This document shows, piece by piece, positions 1-6,052 of a stretch of DNA of 11,071 nt; within the stretch, counting starts at the first letter, position 1, and each line of letters starts with the position of its first letter. Below the pieces are notes generated by a model that worked only from the letters and a program-made list of their open reading frames with translations, was not told the DNA's origin and did no database searches. Made by a program: the position numbers and the translations under genes. The DNA comes from Methanoregulaceae archaeon. GTDB taxonomy: Archaea > Halobacteriota > Methanomicrobia > Methanomicrobiales > Methanospirillaceae. The stretch spans positions 1-11,071 of the forward strand of contig DUGU01000317.1 of assembly GCA_013331215.1 (NCBI GenBank), given 5' to 3'.

Positions 1-432
1 AAGATCCACCAGTACGTGATGCTCTGCGCTCCGCACATGGGCCAGGTGGCCGCGCTCGGGGCCCTCCGCTCGGCGGCGAATGAGAAGCGCGCGATGGTCG
101 AGGAGTATCGCCTCCGGCGGAACCTGATCGTCGCGGGCCTGAACCGGGCGGGCCTCGCCTGCCACGTCCCGGACGGAGCGTTCTACGCGTTCCCGTCGGT
201 CGAGGGGACGGGCCTCTCCGACGTCGAGTTCGCCGAGCGGCTCCTCGCCGAGGAGCGCGTGGCGGTCGTGCCGGGCTCGGTCTTCGGCGCGGGCGGCGCG
301 GGCCACCTCCGCTGCGCCTACGCGGTCTCGCGCGAAGATCTCTCCGAGGCCGTACGCCGGATCGAGCGGTTCGTCGGAAGCCTCGGCGAGCGCTCGGCCC
401 CGACCCTCGAGGCCGGGCAGACGGCCGACTGA
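1..432 (+). CDS. PLP-dependent aminotransferase, class I/II, C-terminal part
   Basis: The reading frame is open from the first base, so the gene begins outside the window; 143 codons and a TGA are visible. The visible part is the small C-terminal domain of a fold-type I (aspartate/aromatic/alanine-type) aminotransferase. Supporting signs are an APHMGQVAAL stretch near the start, the typical DGAFYAFPSV segment near residue 59, and a HLRCAYAVSREDLSEAVRRI segment near residue 103. In that last segment the Arg corresponds to the conserved residue that binds the substrate alpha-carboxylate. The catalytic Lys that binds PLP lies upstream and is not visible. The enzyme should be a soluble cytoplasmic transaminase; its substrate cannot be told from this piece. 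Its stop codon is 5 nt from the stop of the convergent methyltransferase gene. Family is confident, substrate unknown. Confidence 0.9.
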   Translation, partial: KIHQYVMLCAPHMGQVAALGALRSAANEKRAMVEEYRLRRNLIVAGLNRAGLACHVPDGAFYAFPSVEGTGLSDVEFAERLLAEERVAVVPGSVFGAGGAGHLRCAYAVSREDLSEAVRRIERFVGSLGERSAPTLEAGQTAD

Positions 433-437
433 TCCGT

Positions 438-1301
438 CTACTTCTTCTGCCACCAGACCTTCGCGTAGCGCGAGGGGTGGCGGATGACAATCTCATTGGC
501 CCCGGTCGCTCCGGTGAGCGTCCCGATGTAGGTGCGGAGCCGGGAGCGCTGCTCATCGCTCTCCGCGCTGAACCGCGAGGCGAAGTGATCGAGGGCTTCG
601 TCCAAGTCGGCGAAACGGTAGGTCCGGTCGAAGGCGAGCACGTCGACGTGCGGCAGGAATCCGAGCTGGACCAGGACCTGGAAGAGCACGTCCGCCTTCG
701 GCCCGCCGCGATACGGCCCGCCGTGGAGCGAAGGCCAGAGCACGGCCGAATGGACCTCGTAGAACGAGGGGTCGAGGAACCAGTAGAGCGCGACTATCCC
801 ACCAGGGGCCGTGACCGCGTCCATCTTCAGGAGCGCCTCCCCGATCTTGTCCATCGTGATCGAGAACGAGGCGATCACGAGGTCGAACGGCGGATCGAGG
901 TCGCAAGTCGGGTCGACGTCTTCCCACCGTTTCCGGACGGCGCGGACGTTGCCGATCCCGTCGCGGGCGAGGTGCTCCTCGAGGACGGCGACCATGCCCT
1001 CGGCGGGCTCGACCGCCACGACCTCGCGGACGCGGGGCGCGATCGGGAGCGCGAGCGTGCCCGGTCCGGCCCCGATGTCGAGGACCCGCGTTGTCGGCGT
1101 GAGCGGCAGGCCCGCGATCGTCTCGGCCACTCGCGGCGCGTACTCGTCGCGCGAGGACGCGTCGTACCGGCGGGCGTTCTTCTCCCGGCTCCAGAGGTGC
1201 CGGCCGTCGTCGAAGCTCCGCGACGACCGGTGCCGCCGCTGCCCGCAGCGCCAGGCCTCGAGCCAGTCGATCCCGTCCCCGGGGCAGTCGGCCTCGGTCA
1301 T
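438..1301 (-). CDS. class I SAM-dependent methyltransferase
   Basis: A 287-residue protein with a Rossmann-fold methyltransferase core. Motif I is VLDIGAGPGTL at residues 73-84, the acidic residue of motif II is Glu98 in VAVEPAEGM, and a PFDLVIASFS segment fits motif IV. The N-terminal 50 residues contain a WSREKNARRYD region often found ahead of the core in small-molecule methyltransferases. The substrate is unknown. The gene follows the nuclease/nitrilase gene on the same strand after 25 bp, but it probably has its own promoter: a CATAAG box overlaps the stop of the upstream gene, 27 nt before this ATG. That spacing implies a leaderless message and supports this start. Its composition looks like the host rather than like the upstream gene, so membership of the same functional system is doubtful. 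Confidence 0.9.
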   Translation of the reverse strand: MTEADCPGDGIDWLEAWRCGQRRHRSSRSFDDGRHLWSREKNARRYDASSRDEYAPRVAETIAGLPLTPTTRVLDIGAGPGTLALPIAPRVREVVAVEPAEGMVAVLEEHLARDGIGNVRAVRKRWEDVDPTCDLDPPFDLVIASFSITMDKIGEALLKMDAVTAPGGIVALYWFLDPSFYEVHSAVLWPSLHGGPYRGGPKADVLFQVLVQLGFLPHVDVLAFDRTYRFADLDEALDHFASRFSAESDEQRSRLRTYIGTLTGATGANEIVIRHPSRYAKVWWQKK

Positions 1302-1324
1302 GGCTGGTCGTGGGCGCGCGGACC

Positions 1325-1332
1325 TCTTATGC
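1325..1332 (-). promoter_or_regulatory. TATA-like box for the methyltransferase gene
   Basis: The reverse strand reads GCATAAGA, centred about 27 nt before the ATG at 1301. It overlaps the TAA stop of the upstream gene (1327-1329). No ribosome-binding site precedes the ATG, which fits a leaderless transcript. Confidence 0.5.
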
Positions 1333-3372
1333 GTTCCCGTGCTCGGCGAGCCACACGTCGACGTCCCGGCGGGTCCGGTCGATCAGGACGCGCATGCCGC
1401 CGGCGATCTCATCGGGGTTGGCTGTGCCGGGGTAGGTGAACTGAAGCCGGGTCCAGCCTTTCGGGGTCGTCGTGTCGACGTTTGGTCGGGGCAACCCGGG
1501 CATCTCGGCCGCGATGACCGCCATCTGTTCCTTGATCAGGTTCGCAAGGGCACCGTAGGGTGCGGTGCCGCACTGGAACTCGACCGTGACCTCATCACGA
1601 CCCTGACGTTCGATCAAGTCGTAGAACTCGTAAAGTGGACGCCACTTCCCGAGCCGCCTCCAACTCTCGATGTCGACCCAGCACTGGTCTTTCGGTTTTG
1701 TCCGCATATTGCGTATTTCACCAGACCGACGGTGCCCCTCCGCAAAGCGTCGAACCGACTCGAAGAAAACCTCTCTCTGGTCGGCAAGATCGTCCACGGG
1801 AAACTGATCGCGACGCCCTCCGCTTCCACCCTTCCCTCCCTTTCGCGCAGGATCGGCCGCCTCACTTCTCCCCACAGCCGGTTTGGCAGGACGGTATCCC
1901 TCGTATACACGGACTACGACTTCCCTCTCCTCGACAGCGATCGGGCCGATGGTTTTCGCGGGGGAGATGCCGTATTCATCGTAATGGGTCAGGAGCCCCT
2001 CGGATTCTAGGGGGTGCCAAACACCAGAGGGCCAGTTTGCTTCGAGAGGACGGCGATAGAAGACTCCAGTCCCGAAGATCGGTATTTTCCAGTTGCGGGA
2101 AACCGGGGCAAACCCATGGCGCGGGAAGTAGTTCGTCTGCGAAGGCCCCTGTTTCTTAGGACAAAACCGGTGGATTAAGTTGAGACCGACATCGACTCCT
2201 GGGTTTGGATATTTATCCGGCTTTCGCGCTGGACCGTAAATGTCGTAGCAGACAAAAAGGTAAAACCCTGTGTCACCGACAGTGAAGGTTCTTGGAAGGC
2301 CCTCCTCTCTCTCCGCGTATCCCGCTGCCAAGGTGATGCTGTCGCGCTCGTCTTCGTCGGTCCAGAAGAATTTCCTGCCGGCTGCGATGAGGCCCGTTCG
2401 GTCAAAGGCGACTGCAAGCTGGTCCTGGTCGTACGGGTCGTTCTCAAGTGGACGGTTGAACCGGCCATCGATGCCGATACAGACCACGACTTGCCGTTCG
2501 CGGGCCTCAGTGAGGACTGAATGTGCACACTGGAAGAGAGGTTCGATTTGGGATGCAGCTGTGTCGAATCCGCCATGCACCCACCCTCCTGGAAAGAGGA
2601 TCACACCGTCCCCAGCCGTCGAGGCCAACACGGCCTCGATGATGCACGGCAATGCCTGAAACCGCCCCTCATCGAAAGCTGGATCCTTCTCTCGCTCCTT
2701 CGGGCGGTTCGACGAGAGCATGACTGTGGCGACCCACGGCATTAACCGATCTTGATTCTCGATTGACAGCGGCTCTCCGGATCGGGCGATATCGCGTCGC
2801 TCATCGATCAGCATCCGGAACGCTTCCACATCCATCTCCCGGTTCGGATCGAGGGAACACCACTCGCGTTCCCGCGAGTAGAGACGGACCGTCGGACCGA
2901 GCCCGAGCCGCTTGGGCGCAAAGTCTCGAAGGGTGTCGTACCACGCCCGCTTCTCATCTCGATCGACTGGATCGTTGTCGTGGGCGTTGATCTCGACACA
3001 ATGCCTGTGCCAATCTTCGATAGGAAATCCGATGGAAAGACCCGGAGGATAGTGTTCGAGCGCTTCGGCTCGCGGGGCGGTAAAGTGCTGAGATTCATCG
3101 AACTCCACTATGAATTCAGGATCGGAGACGAAGAAGTCGACCTCGGATCTCCAAGCCGGGTTGGCGAAATTTTTATTTCCTCGAAGATCGCCGAGTGCCG
3201 AGTGAATCACCGAGAGGTCAGCGCCGCAGGGTCCGCCAATCCACTCGTCAAGCAATGCAGGTAAATAGAGATTCTTGTTCCGCTCGACCCGTCCGTAGCA
3301 ACGCTCAAGCAGTGCCGCGACTGCGTCCTTGCAGGCGGGGCAGCGTTCGCCGCTGTGCCCCTTATCGTGCAT
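1327..3372 (-). CDS. Vsr/DUF559-like nuclease fused to a nitrilase-like domain
   Basis: A 681-residue multidomain protein not recognised as a named family. Residues 10-165 resemble Vsr/DUF559-type PD-(D/E)XK nucleases: Cys11-x2-Cys14, Glu23, then EVDFFV (Glu77, Asp79) followed by VEFDESQHF (Glu90, Asp92, Gln95, His96), the hallmark of that fold. Residues about 205-490 resemble a carbon-nitrogen hydrolase. The likely Lys is Lys334 in DRTGLIAAGRK, and the likely nucleophile is Cys375 in FVCYDIYGP. The strand that should carry the catalytic Glu reads ILFPGGW, with Gly262 where FPE is expected. A Gly/Lys-rich linker (508-521) leads to an unrecognised domain (about 555-681) rich in Trp and aromatic residues. 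An AGGAG site 7 nt before the ATG supports the start. GC is clearly lower than in neighbours (about 48% at 2161-2280), suggesting horizontal acquisition. Its role is probably conflict or defence, by inference from architecture and neighbours only. Confidence 0.85.
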   Translation of the reverse strand: MHDKGHSGERCPACKDAVAALLERCYGRVERNKNLYLPALLDEWIGGPCGADLSVIHSALGDLRGNKNFANPAWRSEVDFFVSDPEFIVEFDESQHFTAPRAEALEHYPPGLSIGFPIEDWHRHCVEINAHDNDPVDRDEKRAWYDTLRDFAPKRLGLGPTVRLYSREREWCSLDPNREMDVEAFRMLIDERRDIARSGEPLSIENQDRLMPWVATVMLSSNRPKEREKDPAFDEGRFQALPCIIEAVLASTAGDGVILFPGGWVHGGFDTAASQIEPLFQCAHSVLTEARERQVVVCIGIDGRFNRPLENDPYDQDQLAVAFDRTGLIAAGRKFFWTDEDERDSITLAAGYAEREEGLPRTFTVGDTGFYLFVCYDIYGPARKPDKYPNPGVDVGLNLIHRFCPKKQGPSQTNYFPRHGFAPVSRNWKIPIFGTGVFYRRPLEANWPSGVWHPLESEGLLTHYDEYGISPAKTIGPIAVEEREVVVRVYEGYRPAKPAVGRSEAADPARKGGKGGSGGRRDQFPVDDLADQREVFFESVRRFAEGHRRSGEIRNMRTKPKDQCWVDIESWRRLGKWRPLYEFYDLIERQGRDEVTVEFQCGTAPYGALANLIKEQMAVIAAEMPGLPRPNVDTTTPKGWTRLQFTYPGTANPDEIAGGMRVLIDRTRRDVDVWLAEHGNA

Positions 3373-3670
3373 CGCAGTCTCCTATGAAGGGCGATTCGGA
3401 TCTCCCGGCAGCAGCGCTCCGGCTGGAATGTCCGCGCCCGCCCAGACATCGGCAGAGCCAAAACCGAAGCTGGAGATCGGCTGCACCGATCCCGGCGTGC
3501 GGTTCTGCCTCGATCACCGGCTCGAACGCTCCCGGTGCCGCTCCGTCCGCGGACCACTGCGCCCACTCCTCCGCGCACCGGCGGTGGACCGCACAGTGCT
3601 GCCGCGCTCTGTCCGTTCTCGCCTCCCCTTCGCCCGTCTCCATGCAACAGCAGTGGGCGCGGCAGACCAT
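3362..3670 (-). CDS. possible small Cys-rich protein, coupled to the nuclease gene
   Basis: A 102-residue ORF of unrecognised family. It has nine Cys (3, 7, 8, 9, 26, 32, 73, 75, 99) and several His. MVCRAHCCCM at the start and HCAVHRRC at 25-32 could form a zinc site, and FWLCRCLGG lies at 70-78. Reasons to accept it: codons mostly end in G or C, as in real genes here; the ORF fills the gap between the nuclease gene and the divergent regulator; its end overlaps the nuclease start by 11 nt with the Shine-Dalgarno site inside it; and a weak TATA-like GTTAAG lies about 25 nt before the ATG, the spacing used elsewhere in this window. Reasons for doubt: no known domain, no strong ribosome-binding site, and open frames are common in high-GC DNA. 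An alternative start is the Met at residue 10. Confidence 0.45.
   Translation of the reverse strand: MVCRAHCCCMETGEGEARTDRARQHCAVHRRCAEEWAQWSADGAAPGAFEPVIEAEPHAGIGAADLQLRFWLCRCLGGRGHSSRSAAAGRSESPFIGDCDAR
3379..3383 (-). promoter_or_regulatory. Shine-Dalgarno site for the nuclease/nitrilase gene
   Basis: The reverse strand reads AGGAG, separated by 6 nt from the ATG at 3372. It lies inside the end of the overlapping small Cys-rich ORF, as expected if the two are translated in a coupled way. It is one of the clearer ribosome-binding sites in the window and sets the start of the large gene. Confidence 0.7.
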
Positions 3671-3675
3671 AACGA

Positions 3676-3688
3676 CTTTTACGATATC
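3676..3688 (+). promoter_or_regulatory. TATA-like box for the CARF-like regulator gene
   Basis: CTTTTACGATATC, AT-rich against a GC-rich background. Its centre is about 28 nt before the ATG at 3707, so transcription would begin at or near that codon. It overlaps the presumed promoter region of the divergent operon. Confidence 0.55.
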
Positions 3689-3690
3689 AT

Positions 3691-3700
3691 GCTTAACATC
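3691..3700 (-). promoter_or_regulatory. weak TATA-like box for the divergent Cys-rich/nuclease operon
   Basis: The reverse strand reads GATGTTAAGC, with TTAA centred about 25 nt before the ATG at 3670. The two divergent promoters would face through each other in about 40 bp, so binding of one regulator there could control both. The box is a weak match. Confidence 0.3.
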
Positions 3701-3706
3701 GAGAGC

Positions 3707-4549
3707 ATGCCCGGGTTGATCGAGGATGTCCATGTGGTTCCACTCGGCCACGAGGTCGATCGGGCACTCGCGCCGCTCGGGCGACACCGGCCTTCCCGGG
3801 TCTACCTGCTGACTCTGATCGAGAATGACCGGTACGATCCGGATCTCCACGCAAAGCAGCGGATGTACACAGAGCGCGTTGCCTCGGCACTCGAAGCCCT
3901 CGCGATCGAGGTCGTACCGTTACAGACTGACCTGTTCGACCTGCTTGACGTAATCATCGTGACGGCCGGCGTGATCGTCGCCGAACAGGCGCTCGGCAAC
4001 CGGGTCTCGGTCAATATGTCGGCCGCCGGGCGGCTGACCTCGGTGGGTGCGACGCTCGCGGGCATGGCTCACGGAGCCCAGGTCTACTACGTCGGAGCGA
4101 ACCGCTACACAGAGACAGAAGGGGAGCGCCAGATGCATGGCCTGAGCATCTGCGAAGACTCGGGGATTGCACCATTCACGAATTTCAGATTCAGGCTTCC
4201 CGGCGCGGCCTCGATGGCCCTCCTCGTCGAACTCTGCCGACACCCCGGAGGGAGAGATACCCGCCACCTTCGGCGGGTGTTGCGCGAAAGTGGCGTTCCG
4301 GGTTTCGAGACGGATGCCGGGGCTCTCCCACACGACAGAGACCATCCCTCCCGCCGGTCCGAGGAGACGCGGCAGCTGATGACGCTCGAGAAGCGCTACA
4401 TGGCCCGGCTCATCGCCGACGGGCACGTTGATCGCGAACGGCAGGGCCGGAGAAACCGGTACACGATCACCGAGTCGGGGCGGTACGCGGCCGCCATATC
4501 GGGCTTGTTGTGGGATAGGGACCGATCGATGCAATCTCAACATACGTAG
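3707..4549 (+). CDS. CARF-like sensor with winged-helix domain (DUF6293/HFX_2341 type)
   Basis: A 280-residue protein with an N-terminal Rossmann-like domain and a C-terminal DNA-binding domain. The opening VHVVPLGHEVDRALAPL resembles the start of the archaeal HFX_2341 (DUF6293) family. The segment VSVNMSAAGRLTSVGATLA at about 100-120 matches the nucleotide-contacting loop and helix of CARF-type domains, related to those of Csa3 regulators. The last third (about 180-270) has the helix pattern and basic wing (DRERQGRRNRYTITESGRYAA) of a winged helix-turn-helix. It is likely a cytoplasmic transcription regulator sensing a nucleotide ligand, and a natural candidate to control the divergent nuclease operon. 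The ATG at 3707 is chosen because the TATA box lies 28 nt upstream and family members begin near here; an ATG at 3689 in the same frame would add six residues. Ligand unknown. Confidence 0.8.
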   Translation: MPGLIEDVHVVPLGHEVDRALAPLGRHRPSRVYLLTLIENDRYDPDLHAKQRMYTERVASALEALAIEVVPLQTDLFDLLDVIIVTAGVIVAEQALGNRVSVNMSAAGRLTSVGATLAGMAHGAQVYYVGANRYTETEGERQMHGLSICEDSGIAPFTNFRFRLPGAASMALLVELCRHPGGRDTRHLRRVLRESGVPGFETDAGALPHDRDHPSRRSEETRQLMTLEKRYMARLIADGHVDRERQGRRNRYTITESGRYAAAISGLLWDRDRSMQSQHT

Positions 4550-4562
4550 AAGCACCGCAGAA

Positions 4563-4572
4563 TCTTTTTATG
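4563..4572 (+). promoter_or_regulatory. TATA-like box for the GerW operon
   Basis: TCTTTTTATG lies between the end of the regulator gene and the GerW-family ATG at 4605. Transcription would begin near 4595, leaving a leader of about 10 nt that contains GAGGT (4594-4598). It is the only good promoter candidate for the three-gene operon that follows. Confidence 0.5.
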
Positions 4573-4604
4573 TGTGCACTGCCTCTACTGGTCGAGGTCC
4601 AATC

Positions 4605-5054
4605 ATGGCTGGAGAAGAGATGATACGCATCGCCGTCTCGGAGCTCGAGCGGCTGATCTCGACGAAGAACGTGGTCGGCGAGCCGGTGGCGATGGGCGAC
4701 CGCGTGATGATCCCGATCTCGGGATACGGCTTCGGCTTCGGCGGCGGCTCGGGCAAGGGCAACGCGGGCGAGGGCCAGGCCGGCGCTGGCGGCGAAGGCT
4801 CGGGCGTCGGCGCAGCAGCGGGCGTTACTCCAATCGCGGTCGTGGTCCTGGACGGGACGGTCAGCGGACCCACGGGCGTGCAGGTTCATCTCCTGAAGAA
4901 GCGGTCCGAGATGGCCGAGGTGGTCGGGACGCTCTCGTCCTCGCTCGTCCCCCAGGTGATCGACGCCCTCAAATGCAAGCAGGGGGGCTCGGACGCCTCA
5001 TCGGCTGAGGAATGCTGCGAGCCTGCGCCGTCGGCGTCCTCGAGCACTGTCTGA
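4605..5054 (+). CDS. GerW/YtfJ family protein
   Basis: A 149-residue protein of the GerW (sporulation protein YtfJ) family, which also occurs in non-sporulating bacteria and in methanogens; its biochemical role there is unknown. Family signs are VGEPVAMGDRVMIPISGYGFGFGGGSG (residues 24-50, shown here as three adjoining parts: VGEPVAMGD, RVMIPISG, YGFGFGGGSG), a Gly-rich stretch to about residue 73, and VTPIAVVVLDG at 74-84. The C-terminal tail has three Cys (124, 137, 138) after a predicted helix. The start is set by GAGGT 6 nt upstream and the TATA box before it; an in-frame ATG at 4620 is also possible. It is followed by a DUF2953 gene, the same pairing as ytfJ and ytfI in Bacillus, so the two products probably act together at the membrane. 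Confidence 0.88.
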   Translation: MAGEEMIRIAVSELERLISTKNVVGEPVAMGDRVMIPISGYGFGFGGGSGKGNAGEGQAGAGGEGSGVGAAAGVTPIAVVVLDGTVSGPTGVQVHLLKKRSEMAEVVGTLSSSLVPQVIDALKCKQGGSDASSAEECCEPAPSASSSTV

Positions 5055-5087
5055 TCCCCGATCCCAACCTCCCCTCCTTTCCCGCAC

Positions 5088-5741
5088 ATGCCGCTGCTGC
5101 TGACGCTCGCGATTATCGTCGTGGTCCTGGTCGTTCTCATTCTGCTCTACCTGACCTTCGTCCCGATCGTCGCGTCGTTCCGCGCCGCGGCCTGTCTGAC
5201 CGTCGCCGAGCTGGCCTGGGGTCTCATCGGCCTCCGGTTCCGCCTCGAGCCCGGGCGCGGAAGTCGGCTCGATCTCCTCCTTCTCGGCCTGCCGATTCGG
5301 CTCCCGCAGCGCGCGGCGCCAGTGGCGGAAGCTCCCGGGGAAGCCCCGGCCGCGGAGGCCCCCGCCACGTCTGCGAGCGAGATGATCGGGCGCCTCCTCG
5401 ATCTGGTCGGACTTGTCCTCCGAATCCGGCCCGACATTCAGCGGCTCCTCGTCGCGGTCGTGCGCGAGACCCGTCTCCGCCTCCGGCTCGGCCTCGTCTT
5501 CGGCACCGGCGATGCCCCGACGACCGGCGAGGCCTTCGGGGCGCTGATGGCCGTGCGGGGAATCCTGAGCGCCCAGCCCTGGTTCAGCCTGAACGCGACG
5601 CCGGTCTTCGACGGGCCGGTCTTTGACTGGGACGCGAACGGCGAGGCGCGGGTCCGGTCGCCGATCCGGGTGATGGTCCCGGCGCTCAGGCTCTTTCTGC
5701 GGCCCGAGGTGCGGTCGCTCGTCCGGAGGACCCGATCGTGA
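5088..5741 (+). CDS. DUF2953 domain membrane protein (YtfI-like)
   Basis: A 217-residue protein with one strong N-terminal membrane segment (about residues 2-24, almost all Leu, Ile and Val) followed by a soluble part. Residues about 45-70 and 100-215 fit DUF2953. Signs are LRFRLEPGRG, LRIRPDIQRLLVAVV, RLRLGLVFGTGDAPTTGEAFGALM and a closing run of basic residues. An Ala/Pro-rich insert (about 76-97) splits the domain. The family partners GerW/YtfJ in Firmicutes, and the gene order here is the same. The gene lies 33 bp after the GerW gene without a visible promoter of its own, and its stop overlaps the next GTG start by 4 nt (GTGA), so the three genes form an operon. The function is unknown. 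Confidence 0.85.
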   Translation: MPLLLTLAIIVVVLVVLILLYLTFVPIVASFRAAACLTVAELAWGLIGLRFRLEPGRGSRLDLLLLGLPIRLPQRAAPVAEAPGEAPAAEAPATSASEMIGRLLDLVGLVLRIRPDIQRLLVAVVRETRLRLRLGLVFGTGDAPTTGEAFGALMAVRGILSAQPWFSLNATPVFDGPVFDWDANGEARVRSPIRVMVPALRLFLRPEVRSLVRRTRS

Positions 5742-5968
5742 TCGCGAAGGACGCAGTCCGGCTCGGAAACCCGGTCGAGGCCGCCGGGCGCGTGCTGACG
5801 CCGGTGCTCCGCATCCGGTACACGGTCGCGGGTGCCGACCCGGGGGTCGGAGGCTTCGGCTCGGTCGAGCCCCTCGGGCTCGTGCTCGAGGAGGCTGGCG
5901 GGACGTTCTTCTACGCCTTCGATCTTCTGAAGGGCTGGGAGTGGGTCTCGGCCCGGCTCGAAGTCTGA
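5738..5968 (+). CDS. small protein, possibly a shortened GerW-like paralogue
   Basis: A 76-residue protein starting at a GTG that overlaps the stop of the DUF2953 gene (GTGA), a common arrangement for coupled translation. No named family is recognised with certainty. Its pattern LGNPVEAAGRVLTPV resembles VGEPVAMGDRVMIPI of the first gene of the operon, and VEPLGLVLEE matches the position of VTPIAVVVLD, so it may be a reduced GerW-like domain without the Gly-rich loop. No signal peptide or membrane segment is seen. Its place at the end of the operon suggests it works with the GerW and DUF2953 proteins. The existence of the gene is well supported; the kinship to GerW is inference by eye. Confidence 0.75.
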   Translation: MIAKDAVRLGNPVEAAGRVLTPVLRIRYTVAGADPGVGGFGSVEPLGLVLEEAGGTFFYAFDLLKGWEWVSARLEV

Positions 5969-6052
5969 ATGTACCCTGCTGCGTGAGCGGCGGACCTGCT
6001 CGTTCGACGCGATCGGAAAACCCTGTTCAGCAAAGCTGGAAGACGGGACCGC

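Noticed and set aside
438..1301. Methyltransferase as a protective partner of the nuclease (restriction-modification)
   Set aside because: It lacks the catalytic motifs of DNA methyltransferases (no DPPY- or PC-type motif IV), resembles small-molecule enzymes, has its own promoter and host-like composition.
811..2010. Long + strand open frame (399 codons) over the methyltransferase and nuclease genes
   Set aside because: Its translation is low in structure and rich in Ser, Arg and Pro, and it lies opposite two genes with clear domain motifs.
3329..3706. Upstream extension of the CARF-like ORF to 3329
   Set aside because: The extension is Arg/Pro-rich without structure, the family begins near 3707, and a TATA-like box sits at 3676-3688.
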